Counted from the stretch's first letter, positions 33,901-42,229 are shown. The stretch is DNA of 42,435 bases from Thiohalomonas denitrificans (GCA_020725115.1 DYFR01000028.1:1-42435); one strand, 5' to 3'. Made by a program: numbers and translations. The notes: generated from the sequence alone by a model not told the origin.

Positions 33901-35526
33901 TCACTTTTCGTCGCTGGAAACCCAGGTCTTGATCACCTGCGCCACATGTTTTGGATCCTGGCGCGCCATGTCACGGATCATGCCGATATTGCCCTCATAG
34001 GTGCTGTGCTGCGGCAATTGCATCATGCCACCCTGGCCACCCAGCGTCAGACGGTCTTCACTCTCTCCGCCGGCCGCCATCACTGGCGGCGGAGGCGGCT
34101 TGACCGCAGCCAGACTGCGCAGCAGCGGGCGCAACACGCCGAACAGCAGCAGGATCACCACCAGTGCACCGAGCAGTTGCTTGCTCACGTCCATCACCCA
34201 CGGCTGCTTCCACATCGGCGGCTCCGGCAACGGCTCGATCACCTGTGCTGCCTGGAACGATGCGTTGATGACATTGACGGTATCACCGCGCTGCGCGCTG
34301 TAACCCACCGCCTCACGCACCAGTGCGGCAATGCGCTCAACCTCTTCGGCGCTGCGCACTTCACGCACCATTTCACCCTCGGCATTGGCCACCAGGCGGT
34401 CATCCACCACCACCGCCACGGAAAGACGCCGCACCTGCCCCGAGGACAGCTTGCTGTGGCTGATGGTGCGATCCAGTTCGTAATTCTTGGTGGCGCGATT
34501 GAGGCTCTTGCCAGGCTGTGCCGAAGTGGCGCCGCCCGGCTGACCGGCAGCAATTTCCGGCACCGCCGGACGTGCCGGCGGAGTATTGGCCAGCGCGCCC
34601 GGCACACCCTGCGCGCCCTCGCCCACCATGCGCTCTTCATACACCTGCTCGCTGCGCAGCGACGGCAGATCCGGATTGTAGCTTTCCTGGGTCTGCTCGG
34701 TGACAGTGAAATCCACCTCCGCCGATACCTGGGCACGCACACCGTTGATGCCGACAATGGGAGACAGGATATTCTCGATACGCGTGATATAGCTGTCTTC
34801 CAGCTTGCGCGTGTAATCAAACTGCTCCTGGTTGACGGCGACATTTGCCCCCTGCTTCTTGGCGCTGAGCAGACGGCCGGTTTGATCCACCACGGTAACG
34901 CGGCCCGGTTCCAGATTGGGGATGCCGGAAGCCACCATATGGGTAATGGCGGCCACCTGCGTCTCTTCCAGGGTACGGCCGGCATAGAGAGTCACCAGCA
35001 CCGAGGCACTCGGCTGCTGGCGATCACGCACAAAGGCGGTCTGCTTGGGCAACGCCAGATGCACCCGGGCGTTTTCCACACTGTTGATGGTCATCACCGA
35101 ACGCGCCAGTTCACCCTCCAGGGCGTGCTGATAGCGCGCGGTTTCCAGAAACTGGCTGGTGCCGTATTCCTGTTTCTGCTGCAGCATGTCGAGTCCGGCA
35201 GCGCCGCTGCGCGGCAGCCCTTCGTCGGCCAGCTTCAGGCGCAGCTCATGCACCGCACTGGCCGGCACCATCAGGGCGCCGGTCTTCTCGTCCAGCTTGT
35301 ACTTGACGCCCTGCTTCTGCAGCACGTCCATCACCTGGGAGGCATCCTTGTTGCTGAGGTTGCCATAGATCACGCTGTAGTTCGGCTCCTGCGACCACAA
35401 CACCACCGCCACACCCAGCGCCACGCTTGCCGCCAGGCCGAACATCAGTCCCAGCTGCCGCATCACCGGCAGGTGTACAAAGCCCTCGAACGGCGCGGTC
35501 ATATTGTCAGCTTTCACCAGTTCCAT
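33901..35526 (-). CDS. fliF: Flagellar MS-ring protein FliF
   Basis: FliF forms the MS ring in the inner membrane and nucleates basal body assembly. The 541-residue protein has an N-terminal membrane helix (LGLMFGLAASVALGVAVVLW, about residues 26-45), the ring-building motifs (NYSVIYGNLSNKDASQVMDV, LPRSGAAGLDMLQQKQEYGT then SQFLETARYQHALEGELARS), conserved NSVENARVHLALPKQTAFVR, a variable Pro/Ala linker, and a second helix (LLGALVVILLLFGVLRPLL, ~residue 455). The C-terminal end (IRDMARQDPKHVAQVIKTWV) binds FliG. Follows fliE by 27 bases. Confidence 0.97.
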   Translation of the reverse strand: MELVKADNMTAPFEGFVHLPVMRQLGLMFGLAASVALGVAVVLWSQEPNYSVIYGNLSNKDASQVMDVLQKQGVKYKLDEKTGALMVPASAVHELRLKLADEGLPRSGAAGLDMLQQKQEYGTSQFLETARYQHALEGELARSVMTINSVENARVHLALPKQTAFVRDRQQPSASVLVTLYAGRTLEETQVAAITHMVASGIPNLEPGRVTVVDQTGRLLSAKKQGANVAVNQEQFDYTRKLEDSYITRIENILSPIVGINGVRAQVSAEVDFTVTEQTQESYNPDLPSLRSEQVYEERMVGEGAQGVPGALANTPPARPAVPEIAAGQPGGATSAQPGKSLNRATKNYELDRTISHSKLSSGQVRRLSVAVVVDDRLVANAEGEMVREVRSAEEVERIAALVREAVGYSAQRGDTVNVINASFQAAQVIEPLPEPPMWKQPWVMDVSKQLLGALVVILLLFGVLRPLLRSLAAVKPPPPPVMAAGGESEDRLTLGGQGGMMQLPQHSTYEGNIGMIRDMARQDPKHVAQVIKTWVSSDEK

Positions 35527-35553
35527 CGTCTTATCCGCCTTCGTTCGTTAATG

Positions 35554-35874
35554 TCAGACCTGCATCCGCATGATTTCCTGGTAGGCTTCGACCAGCTTGT
35601 TGCGGGTCTGAACCATGGCCTGGAAACCGAGCCCGGCCTTGCTGGAAGCAATCATGGTGTCCGCCAGTGAAACAGAGGAATCACCCATGCTGACAGCCGT
35701 TTTCATCTCCGCCGCATTCTGCTGCAGTGCGTTGACCTGGCCGATGGACTCGCGCAGGAACGACGAGAAATTGACACCGGAAGCCGCCGCCGGGTTCTCG
35801 GCAGGGGCGCTGCGGGCCGCGGCGGCTGCCGCGCGAAGTTGCGTAAGTAATTGACTGGTATCGATAGTATTCAT
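35554..35874 (-). CDS. fliE: Flagellar hook-basal body protein FliE
   Basis: FliE joins the MS ring to the rod. The 106-residue length is typical. The C-terminal half has the family pattern NFSSFLRESIGQVNALQQNA then KTAVSMGDSSVSLADTMIAS and GLGFQAMVQTRNKLVEAYQE with IMRMQV at the end. First gene of fliEFGHIJ, with a sigma-54 promoter 50-65 bases upstream. Confidence 0.96.
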   Translation of the reverse strand: MNTIDTSQLLTQLRAAAAAARSAPAENPAAASGVNFSSFLRESIGQVNALQQNAAEMKTAVSMGDSSVSLADTMIASSKAGLGFQAMVQTRNKLVEAYQEIMRMQV

Positions 35875-35924
35875 GTTTTTCTACCTCGGGCCTACGCCGC
35901 GATATCGTCACATGAGCAGTTAAT

Positions 35925-35938
35925 GCATATTGTGGGCC
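35925..35938 (-). promoter_or_regulatory. Sigma-54 promoter for the fliE operon
   Basis: Minus strand TTGGCCCACAATATGCAT: GG (35938-35937), ten bases, GC (35926-35925). A good match to TGGCAC-N5-TTGC. In Pseudomonas-type systems the fliE operon is activated by FleR with sigma-54, and fleR is the next gene upstream here. Confidence 0.8.
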
Positions 35939-35958
35939 AACTTGGAGATCGGGAGATT

Positions 35959-36064
35959 TATCGTTCCCACGCCCTGCGTGGGAATGCAGCTGGCGACGCT
36001 CTGCGTCGCGGAGTGGACGCAGAGCGTCCTGAATGGCATTCCCACGCAGGGCGTGGGAACGATA
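35959..36064. repeat. Palindromic repeat, family B, copy 1
   Basis: The ends TATCGTTCCCACGCC and GGCGTGGGAACGATA are perfect reverse complements. Internal nested hairpins: CCCACGCCCTGCGTGGG, the pair GACGCTCTGCGTC / GACGCAGAGCGTC and CCCACGCAGGGCGTGGG. About 106 bases, matching 41269-41373 with the same architecture. It separates fleR from the fliE promoter. Confidence 0.92.
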
Positions 36065-36084
36065 AAGCCCTAGCCCCCAGCCCC

Positions 36085-37407
36085 TCAGACCCGATACCCC
36101 GCCTCACGCAGCCGCGCCAGCTTGTAGCGCAGGGTGCGCGGACTCATGCCGAGGCGCTCGGCGGCCGCCTGCCGGCTCCCCTGACGCAGGGCCTCGACAA
36201 TCATCTGATGTTCATGCTGCTGCATCCCGGCGCTGAAGTCGGCCTCCTCGTCCAGCGCCATATCCGCTGTCGGCTCGGGTAGTGTGCTCTCGAACATCAG
36301 ATCCGCCGGCTGGATCTCGCGCCCTTCCTGCAGGATCAGGGCGCGCTGCAGCAGGTTGTCCATCTCGCGCACATTGCCCGGCCAGTCGTAGTGCAACAAG
36401 GCCTGCTCCGCGGCGGCGGCCAGGCGCGGTAGCTGGCGGCCCATCTTGCGCGCCAGCTGCGCCAGCAGCGTTCGGGCCAGCGGCACGATGTCGCTACGTC
36501 GCTCGCGCAGCGGCGGCAGATGCAGCGGGAAGACATTCAGACGGTAATACAGATCCTCGCGGAAGCGCCCGGCCTGTACCTCGGCACGCATGTCGCGGTT
36601 GGAGGTGGCCAGGATGCGCACATCGAGAGCAATGGGCTTGCCGCCGCCGAGGCGCTCCACCTCGCGCTCCTGCAACACGCGCAGCAGCTTGGCCTGCAGG
36701 CCCAGCTCCATTTCCGAAATCTCGTCCAGCAACAGCGTGCCGCCCTGGGCCTGCTCGAACTTGCCCGGCATGCTCTTGTGCGCACCGGTGAAGGCACCCT
36801 TTTCGTAGCCGAACAGGGTGGACTCCAGCATGTTCTCGGGGATGGCCGCACAGTTGATAGCGACAAAGGGCCGCGCCGCACGCGGCGAATGGCGATGGAT
36901 AAACTGCGCCACCACCTCCTTGCCGGTACCACTTTCACCGGTGAGCATCACTGTCACTTCCGAATCCGCCACCCGCTGCGCCAGGCGCAGCAGACGCCGA
37001 CTGGCCGGATCCTCGGCCACCGGTTCTTCGCCAGCCATCATCGGAACAGCGCCGAGATGGCGCGCCACAGTCTGCACCAGAGTCTCGGCTTCGAAGGGCT
37101 TGACCAGATAATCCACCGCGCCCTGCTGCATGGCGTTCACCGCCTTCTGTACCGTGGCATAGGCGGTCATCAGGATCACCGGCAGATCGGGCTGCTCGGT
37201 GCGAATACGCTGCAACAGGTGGTGGCCATCCATGCGCTCCATGTGCACGTCACTCAGCACCAGCGCGATGTTTTCCCGCGCCATCCGCTCCACTGCCGCC
37301 ACGCCGTCCGCCGCGTGCGAAACCTGCCAGCCCTCAAGCTCCAGGGTATCGGTCAGGGCCTCGGCCAGGGCCTTGTCGTCTTCCACTACCAGTATGCGTT
37401 GTTCCAT
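36085..37407 (-). CDS. fleR: Sigma-54-dependent flagellar response regulator FleR/FlrC
   Basis: A 440-residue NtrC-type activator. The receiver domain opens MEQRILVVEDDKALAEALTD and has the phospho-acceptor Asp in LVLSDVHMERMDG (about residue 52). The AAA+ domain has Walker [14 protein letters not shown], the sigma-54-contact motif GAFTGAHKSMPG, and Walker B LLLDEISEMELG. The Fis-type HTH is at the C-terminus (RQAAAERLGMSPRTLRYKLA). The start at 37407 has GGAG nearby. With FleS it activates mid-class genes such as fliE and fliK. Its upstream gap is filled by two repeats that separate it from fleS. Confidence 0.95.
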   Translation of the reverse strand: MEQRILVVEDDKALAEALTDTLELEGWQVSHAADGVAAVERMARENIALVLSDVHMERMDGHHLLQRIRTEQPDLPVILMTAYATVQKAVNAMQQGAVDYLVKPFEAETLVQTVARHLGAVPMMAGEEPVAEDPASRRLLRLAQRVADSEVTVMLTGESGTGKEVVAQFIHRHSPRAARPFVAINCAAIPENMLESTLFGYEKGAFTGAHKSMPGKFEQAQGGTLLLDEISEMELGLQAKLLRVLQEREVERLGGGKPIALDVRILATSNRDMRAEVQAGRFREDLYYRLNVFPLHLPPLRERRSDIVPLARTLLAQLARKMGRQLPRLAAAAEQALLHYDWPGNVREMDNLLQRALILQEGREIQPADLMFESTLPEPTADMALDEEADFSAGMQQHEHQMIVEALRQGSRQAAAERLGMSPRTLRYKLARLREAGYRV

Positions 37408-37426
37408 CGTCGTTGCTCCGCTCAAT

Positions 37427-37553
37427 TCAGATACAAGAGCCAAGAGAAAAGAGACAAGGGGTGGAGTGCGCTGCGCGCACGATTTTTCTGATCAATAACA
37501 ACACGAGCGCAGCGAGTTCATTCCCTTGTATCTTGTCACTTGCATCTTGTATC
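37427..37553. repeat. Repeat, family C, copy 2, between fleS and fleR
   Basis: Left side AGATACAAGAGCCAAGAGAA; right side CTTGTATCTTGTCACTTGCA then TCTTGTATCT. The arms are imperfect reverse complements, and the right side resembles the CTTGTCACTTGT arm at 3880-3908. The central part differs, so this is a diverged relative. Confidence 0.65.
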
Positions 37554-37592
37554 TCTGTTCCTGGTGGATGCGCTGCGCTGATCCCCCTACAT

Positions 37593-37718
37593 CTAAATAA
37601 GTGTTCCGAATTGGTATCCACCTTATCTTCGGTGTGTCATAGGGCGGGCCGTGCCCGCCGCAGCACGGCGCCCATGGGGCGCCCTATGCCTGGTTACAAA
37701 TTCGGAACACCTATTTAG
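37593..37718. mobile_element. MITE-like element with ~27-base terminal inverted repeats
   Basis: Ends: CTAAATAAGTGTTCCGAATT then GGTATCCA at 37593-37620, and the reverse complement of the right end, CTAAATAGGTGTTCCGAATT then TGTAACCA; only three or four mismatches in 27. The 126-base element carries no gene; its interior has GC-rich hairpins (GGCGGGCCGTGCCCGCC; GGCGCCCATGGGGCGCC). It lies three bases downstream of the fleS stop codon. Length, paired ends and lack of coding suggest a miniature transposable element, but no transposase or second copy is in the window. Confidence 0.7.
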
Positions 37719-37721
37719 TTA

Positions 37722-38879
37722 CTAACCCGCGCGGCGCATCTCCCCTTTGCCCTTGGCCTCTGCCGGCACCAAAGGCAGACGCATGGCAAAGGTGGTGTCA
37801 CCCGGACTTGATCGGCACCAGGCATCACCGTGATGGGCCTGGGCCACCGTGCGCACGATGGCCAGGCCCAGCCCGGTGCCGCGCGACCGCGTGCTGCTGA
37901 ACGGCTCGAACAGGCGTGCCTGCATTTCCGGCGCCACGCCGGGGCCGTTGTCGTGTACCCCGAAATCAATACCGTCGCCCGGCGCCGGGCGACAAAACAC
38001 CTCGATCGCCCCGCCCTCGCCCGCCGCCTGAAGTGCGTTGTTGATCAGGTTCTGCCAGGCGCTGAGCAGCAGGGTACGGTTGCCGCGCACGCTCAGACCG
38101 GCGCTCTCGCCACGCCACGTAACCACACGGTCTGCCGTCTGTACTTCAACCGTGCTGCGTAATTCCTGCATCAATTCTTCTGCCGCCACGACCTCACTGC
38201 CGCTCACCCCACCGCGGGCAAAGTCCAACATGTTGGCGATCAGCCCTTCCAGCTGCTGCAGGCTGGCCACCGTGCGGTCGGCGAAGCGCTGGCGCCTGTC
38301 TTCGCCCAGGGCGGGATGTTTGAGTTGCGAGGCATACAGCAGCGCCGCCGCCAGCGGCGTGCGAATCTGATGGGCCAGACTGGCCGCCATGCGCCCCATA
38401 TCGAGCAGGCGCTGCTGGCGCTGCAGGTGGGCCTGCAAGCGGCGATTCTCGGTGACGTCCTGAAACAGCAGGATCTGTCCCGGCTCGGTGCCCAGTGGGC
38501 AGGTCGACAAGGTGACGATGCGGCCATCGTGCAATGCGAGATCGGTGGTCGGGGAAGTATGGGGAACGAAGCAGCGCCGAATCACCTCGCGCCAGGCTGT
38601 ACCCGCCAGTGGTGTGCCGAACAACTGCGCCGCCGCCTGATTGTGACTACCCACCCGGCCGCTGCCGTCGAGCACCACCACCGCCCCGGGCAGGGCGTCG
38701 AGTACGTTCTGCAGGCGCTGCGCCAGCCCCTCCTTCTCCGCCAGCTGGGCCAGGCGCTCGCTGCGCAGCGCGTGCAACTCCGCCGTAAGGCCGGCCACGC
38801 GTTGCTCCAGCAGACGATAGGTATCCGCCCACTGGCCATGCAGTGTGGTTGCTGTGCTGGAAGGAAGGGATGAGGCCAT
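37722..38879 (-). CDS. fleS: Flagellar sensor histidine kinase FleS/FlrB
   Basis: A 385-residue cytoplasmic histidine kinase with no membrane segment. A coiled coil (LEQRVAGLTAELHALRSERL) leads into a PAS domain (LQNVLDALPGAVVVLDGSGR to ILLFQDVTENRRL). The H box is SLAHQIRTPLAAALLYASQL; the ATP-binding boxes are NLINNALQAAG (N), VHDNGPGVAPE (G1), LFEPFSSTRSRGTGLGLAIV (F/G2). FleS phosphorylates FleR. A sigma-54 site lies ~40-50 bases upstream, consistent with FleQ control. A MITE-like element begins 3 bases past its stop. Confidence 0.94.
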   Translation of the reverse strand: MASSLPSSTATTLHGQWADTYRLLEQRVAGLTAELHALRSERLAQLAEKEGLAQRLQNVLDALPGAVVVLDGSGRVGSHNQAAAQLFGTPLAGTAWREVIRRCFVPHTSPTTDLALHDGRIVTLSTCPLGTEPGQILLFQDVTENRRLQAHLQRQQRLLDMGRMAASLAHQIRTPLAAALLYASQLKHPALGEDRRQRFADRTVASLQQLEGLIANMLDFARGGVSGSEVVAAEELMQELRSTVEVQTADRVVTWRGESAGLSVRGNRTLLLSAWQNLINNALQAAGEGGAIEVFCRPAPGDGIDFGVHDNGPGVAPEMQARLFEPFSSTRSRGTGLGLAIVRTVAQAHHGDAWCRSSPGDTTFAMRLPLVPAEAKGKGEMRRAG

Positions 38880-38917
38880 CTGCCGCTCCGTTGCCGGTCA
38901 ATTTCACCAGCACCAAA

Positions 38918-38931
38918 GCAAACATCATGCC
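38918..38931 (-). promoter_or_regulatory. Sigma-54 promoter for fleS
   Basis: Minus strand AAGGCATGATGTTTGCTTT: GG (38931-38930), ten bases, GC (38919-38918), close to TGGCAC-N5-TTGCT. An AT-rich tract lies just upstream. FleQ would be the expected activator. Confidence 0.72.
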
Positions 38932-38995
38932 TTAAATATTTTTCTTTTTATTTCAATTAGTTGATACCAACAAAAGAAGGGGCGTCAAAAAAACA

Positions 38996-39556
38996 TCAAT
39001 CTACCCACAGCCCGCTCAAAGCGATTTCCACCGCATCGAAGGGGGCAGCACGGACGCGGTTATCGTTTTCATAGGCGGCCAGCAGCAGCCAATGGCCCCC
39101 GCGATTCTCGAACACTTCCAGGGTGCGCAGATCAGGGTCGATGAGCCAGGCATGAACGACACCTGCGGCGACATAGAGGGGGAGTTTTTCCACCCGATCG
39201 ATACGGGCGGTGGAAGGAGAAAGGACTTCGCACACCCAATCCGGTGCCTGCTCGAACCAGGCGGTGGTAGGCAGGTTAGGCATGTGCTCGCGGCGCCAAC
39301 CCGCCAGATCGGGGACCAGCACATGCCCGTTCAGATGCAGCTCCGGCTCATCCAATATCCACCAACCGCCCGGGCCGCCGCGACCTTGATCGAACGGACC
39401 ATCCAACTCCCCGCCCACGCGGGAACTCGCCCTTGCGTGCTTGGGCGCCGGGCGCGGACTGGTCACCAGACGGCCGTTGATGATCTCCGCCACCAGGTTG
39501 TCCGGTACCTGGAGCAGCTCCTCATAGGTGGCCATACGTTCTGCGGGATTTACCAT
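38996..39556 (-). CDS. Uma2-family putative nuclease (DUF820)
   Basis: A 186-residue Uma2 (PD-(D/E)xK superfamily) protein. Pattern: MATYEELLQVPDNLVAEIIN then GRLVTSPRP at the N-terminus; the Asp in VPDLAGWRRE, the Glu in DWVCEVLSPSTARIDRVEK and following Lys (KLPLYVAAGVVHAWLIDP) make the presumed catalytic site. Function of the family is unproven. It sits between fleQ and fleS, where other flagellar clusters have nothing, and is bordered by repeats, so it is probably a recent insertion. Confidence 0.9.
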   Translation of the reverse strand: MVNPAERMATYEELLQVPDNLVAEIINGRLVTSPRPAPKHARASSRVGGELDGPFDQGRGGPGGWWILDEPELHLNGHVLVPDLAGWRREHMPNLPTTAWFEQAPDWVCEVLSPSTARIDRVEKLPLYVAAGVVHAWLIDPDLRTLEVFENRGGHWLLLAAYENDNRVRAAPFDAVEIALSGLWVD

Positions 39557-39627
39557 GGCGTTGCCTCCTGAACAGCAATTCTAGCCGTAGGCCGGGTCAG
39601 CGCAGCCCGACGCGCCATCCAAGAATC

Positions 39628-39740
39628 TTACCGCCGAGGCGCAGAGGGCGCAGAGTAAAAATACCTTCATAACCACTCAACCGGTCACGGAACCCGCCAG
39701 CAGCATGAATTGGCTCTGCGTCCTCTGCGCCTCGGCGGTT
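39628..39740. repeat. Inverted repeat, family A, copy 3, after fleQ
   Basis: Left arm ACCGCCGAGGCGCAGAGGGC then GCAGAG; right arm CTCTGCGTCCTCTGCGCCTC then GGCGGTT. The arms pair over ~26 bases with one mismatch. A 50-base non-pairing centre separates them. It ends seven bases before the fleQ stop. Just left, GTAGGCCGGGTCAGCGCAGC (39588-39607) looks like the start of another short repeat type. Confidence 0.9.
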
Positions 39741-39747
39741 CAAGAAC

Positions 39748-41139
39748 TCACTCCCCGCGCTGCATGCCGTACTTCTTCATCTTCTCCACCAGCGTGGTGC
39801 GGCGCATGCCGAGACGCTCCGCGGCGCGGGCCACCACGCCGTCGGCCTCGTCCAGGGCCTGGTTGATGAACGACAACTCCAGATCGGCCAGGTACTCCTT
39901 GAGATCGATGCCGTCCGCCGGCAGGCGGGCCGGCGCTGCGGAGACAGCCGCCGCGGGTGCAGCCGGCATGGCCACCGGCTCCGGCAACACCACCTCGATG
40001 GCGCGGGCACCCTCCATCTGGAACTTGGGCGGCAGGTCGCGCACGTCCACCAGCCCGCTGGGGAACATGATCACCATCCGCTCCATCAGGTTGGCCAGTT
40101 CGCGCACGTTGCCCGGCCAGGGATAGTCGCACAGCGACCCCATGGCGCCCGGGGTCAGGCGCACCGCACCGCGCCCCATCTTTTCCAGACGGATGATGAA
40201 TTCATTGATGAGCAGGGGGATGTCCTCGCGCCGTTCGCGCAGCGGCGGCAACTCGATAGGAAACACATTCAGGCGGTAATACAGATCCTCGCGGAAGCGG
40301 CCGTCCTGAATGTTGGAGTCGAGATTGCGATGGGTTGCCGCCACCAGCCGTACATCGGCCGGGATGCTGCGGTTGCTGCCCACCCGCTCGAAGGTGCGCT
40401 CCTGAATCACGCGCAGCAGCTTCACCTGCATGGGCAGCGGCATGTCGCCGATTTCGTCGAGAAACAGGGTGCCGCCCTCGGCCAGCTCGAAGCGACCCTG
40501 GCGGGTATTGATGGCGCCGGTAAAGGCCCCCTTCTCATGACCGAACAGCTCGCTCTCCAGCAGGTCACCGGGAATGGCGCCGCAATTGACCGGCACGAAG
40601 GCCCGTTCGCGCCGTTGCGACAGCATGTGCAGGCTGCGCGCCACCACCTCCTTGCCGGTACCGGACTCACCGAGGATCAGCACATTGGCATCGGTCTCCG
40701 CCACCTGCTCGATGAGGCGACGCACCTGGTGAATGGCCGGGGTATTGCCCACCAGGGCACGCGCCAGCTCGGGCACGCGGGGCGCGGCGCCGCTCAGGGC
40801 GGCCCGGCGCCAGGCGTCGGCGCGGTACAGCTCGGCGAAGAACTGCTCATTGGTAAGAGGGAAATCGATGCGGCCCTGCACATCGGCGCCAAACTCCGCC
40901 GGGGCGGCGCTGAGAACGACGGGAACGGCAGGTGACCACTCACGCAGGGCGGCGATTTCGGCTTGGGCCTGCGGGGTATGGCCCAGCAACAGCATGCGCA
41001 TCTGGGCCGGCTCGGCCTTGCGCCACTGGCCGGCCTCGGCCTCAACCACCGGTCCCAGTCCCAGAAACTCCAGCAACAGCCGCAGCTGGGCGCGCCGCGC
41101 CGCATCCGGCTCAATCAACCACACCGAGTCCCCTGCCAT
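39748..41139 (-). CDS. fleQ: Flagellar master regulator FleQ/FlrA
   Basis: FleQ is the top-level activator of flagellar genes, working with sigma-54 and, in Pseudomonas, responding to c-di-GMP and FleN. The 463-residue protein has the FleQ-type N-terminal domain ([20 protein letters not shown]), which lacks the usual phospho-Asp. The AAA+ domain has Walker [28 protein letters not shown], and Walker [17 protein letters not shown]. The C-terminal Fis-type HTH is [26 protein letters not shown] precedes the ATG and a sigma-70 promoter lies upstream. Confidence 0.95.
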   Translation of the reverse strand: MAGDSVWLIEPDAARRAQLRLLLEFLGLGPVVEAEAGQWRKAEPAQMRMLLLGHTPQAQAEIAALREWSPAVPVVLSAAPAEFGADVQGRIDFPLTNEQFFAELYRADAWRRAALSGAAPRVPELARALVGNTPAIHQVRRLIEQVAETDANVLILGESGTGKEVVARSLHMLSQRRERAFVPVNCGAIPGDLLESELFGHEKGAFTGAINTRQGRFELAEGGTLFLDEIGDMPLPMQVKLLRVIQERTFERVGSNRSIPADVRLVAATHRNLDSNIQDGRFREDLYYRLNVFPIELPPLRERREDIPLLINEFIIRLEKMGRGAVRLTPGAMGSLCDYPWPGNVRELANLMERMVIMFPSGLVDVRDLPPKFQMEGARAIEVVLPEPVAMPAAPAAAVSAAPARLPADGIDLKEYLADLELSFINQALDEADGVVARAAERLGMRRTTLVEKMKKYGMQRGE

Positions 41140-41174
41140 CCTGCTCCCCTTGTTATAGAAGACTTTGTTTCGAC

Positions 41175-41203
41175 ACGATAATTACTGCCGTATAACATGT
41201 CAA
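41175..41203 (-). promoter_or_regulatory. Sigma-70 promoter for fleQ
   Basis: Minus strand TTGACA (41203-41198), 17-base spacer, TATCGT (41180-41175). The perfect -35 and good spacing fit a constitutive promoter for the master regulator. The predicted start is ~30 bases before the ATG. Confidence 0.78.
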
Positions 41204-41268
41204 TTTTTTGGCGAGAAAAGACACTGTGGTGTGAGTGGCATGACGGCACAACACACTTCCAGAAGCCT

Positions 41269-41373
41269 TATCGTTCCCACGCTCTGCGTGGGAACGATGT
41301 TCAGGACGCTCTGCGTCCATAGTGCGACGCAGAGCGTCGCCAACGGCATTCCCACGCAGAGCGTGGGAACGAT
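41269..41373. repeat. Palindromic repeat, family B, copy 2, upstream of fleQ
   Basis: Ends TATCGTTCCCACGCTC and GAGCGTGGGAACGAT; internal GACGCTCTGCGTC and GACGCAGAGCGTC arms. Same layout and length as copy 1. It occupies most of the fleQ-fliT gap together with the fliT terminator; nothing else is seen in 41140-41459. Confidence 0.92.
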
Positions 41374-41407
41374 GGGTAAACAGGTTACGGGACGATGGGC
41401 GGGTCCC

Positions 41408-41440
41408 AAAAAGCAAAAGGCCCGCAATGCGGGCCTTCTG
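41408..41440 (-). terminator. Rho-independent terminator of fliST
   Basis: Minus strand AAGGCCCGCATTGCGGGCCTT then TTGCTTTTTGG. A compact GC-rich stem followed by T-rich sequence, 20 bases past the end of fliT. Confidence 0.85.
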
Positions 41441-41459
41441 CTGTATGGAACAAAAGTGT

Positions 41460-41771
41460 TCAGCGGTTGCTGTTGTAAGCAGCCTCGGCGCGTCGTCCCT
41501 GCTGCACCACTCCGGCCTGCTTGCCCGCCTCCTCGCGGGCAGCAGCACAATGCACCATGGTTTCACGATCCAGCTCCATCACCTCGCGGATGCCCTCGGC
41601 AATGAAGCCCGCCTCATCAGGCGAAACCTTGCGGGCAAAGAACGCCTCCATGTCGCTCCGACGCTGCAACTCCAGCGCCGTCACCTCATCCCATTGTTCA
41701 TCCCGCGCCAGAGTCTGCATGCGGCGGCTGAGCGCCACAATGCCCTCCCACTGTGTCTGGCGGGTCATCAT
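41460..41771 (-). CDS. fliT: FliT-like flagellar chaperone
   Basis: A ~103-residue helical protein following fliS by only seven bases. It begins MMTRQTQWEGIVALSRRMQT (the second ATG at 41768 is equally possible) and contains the pattern LARDEQWDEVTALELQRRSD then MEAFF, seen in FliT proteins. FliT is the export chaperone of the filament cap FliD. The call rests as much on position as on sequence, since FliT is poorly conserved. The longer open frame upstream overlaps fliS and is rejected. Confidence 0.8.
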   Translation of the reverse strand: MMTRQTQWEGIVALSRRMQTLARDEQWDEVTALELQRRSDMEAFFARKVSPDEAGFIAEGIREVMELDRETMVHCAAAREEAGKQAGVVQQGRRAEAAYNSNR

Positions 41772-41778
41772 GGCGGGT

Positions 41779-42180
41779 TCAGCGTCCGAGCAGGCCCGGA
41801 ATGGCATCCCAGCCGGACTTGATCTCACGCAGCAACCCCATGACCTCATCCAGCGTCTTCATGTCGTTGCGCAGATTGGCCTCCAGCAAGCGGCGGCCCA
41901 TGTAGTCGTATAGTTCATTGAGATTGCGAGCGATGTCGCCGCCGGCGTCGATGTCCAGGCTGGCGCGCATGCCTTCGATGATGGAAATGGCCCAGCTGAT
42001 GTTGGCGCCCTTCTCCGCAATATTGCCGCGCTGCATGTGACCACGGGCAGCGGCCATCTTCTCCAGCGCGCCCTCCATCAGCATCTGCACCAGACGGTGA
42101 GGCGTAGCGGCCTCGACGCCGGTCTGCACAGCCATGGAACCGTAAGCCTGAGCTGCTCTGCGACCTTCTGCATACGTCAT
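41779..42180 (-). CDS. fliS: Flagellar export chaperone FliS
   Basis: FliS binds flagellin and prevents its premature assembly in the cytoplasm. The 133-residue protein starts MTYAEGRRAAQAYGSMAVQT then GVEAATPHRLVQMLMEGALE, the exact family N-terminus (AYxxxxVxTxVxxAxPHxLxxMLxxGAL). The C-terminal helices follow (NISWAISIIEGMRASLDID, LNELYDYMGRRLLEANLRND). The ATG at 42180 is chosen over longer starts because GAGGTG lies just before it and a sigma-28 promoter lies inside the longer frame. Confidence 0.95.
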   Translation of the reverse strand: MTYAEGRRAAQAYGSMAVQTGVEAATPHRLVQMLMEGALEKMAAARGHMQRGNIAEKGANISWAISIIEGMRASLDIDAGGDIARNLNELYDYMGRRLLEANLRNDMKTLDEVMGLLREIKSGWDAIPGLLGR

Positions 42181-42229
42181 TTCATTCACCTCGGAACTGG
42201 TGGTTTCGTTGCCTGCTGCACTGTCTGGT

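Noticed and set aside
33946..35670. A 574-codon plus-strand frame opposite fliF.
   Set aside because: Antisense shadow; translation is His/Arg/Gln-rich and without family features.
41772..41849. The N-terminal extension of the fliT frame into fliS.
   Set aside because: It overlaps fliS out of frame and does not resemble FliT; the ATGs at 41771/41768 fit the spacing after the fliS stop.
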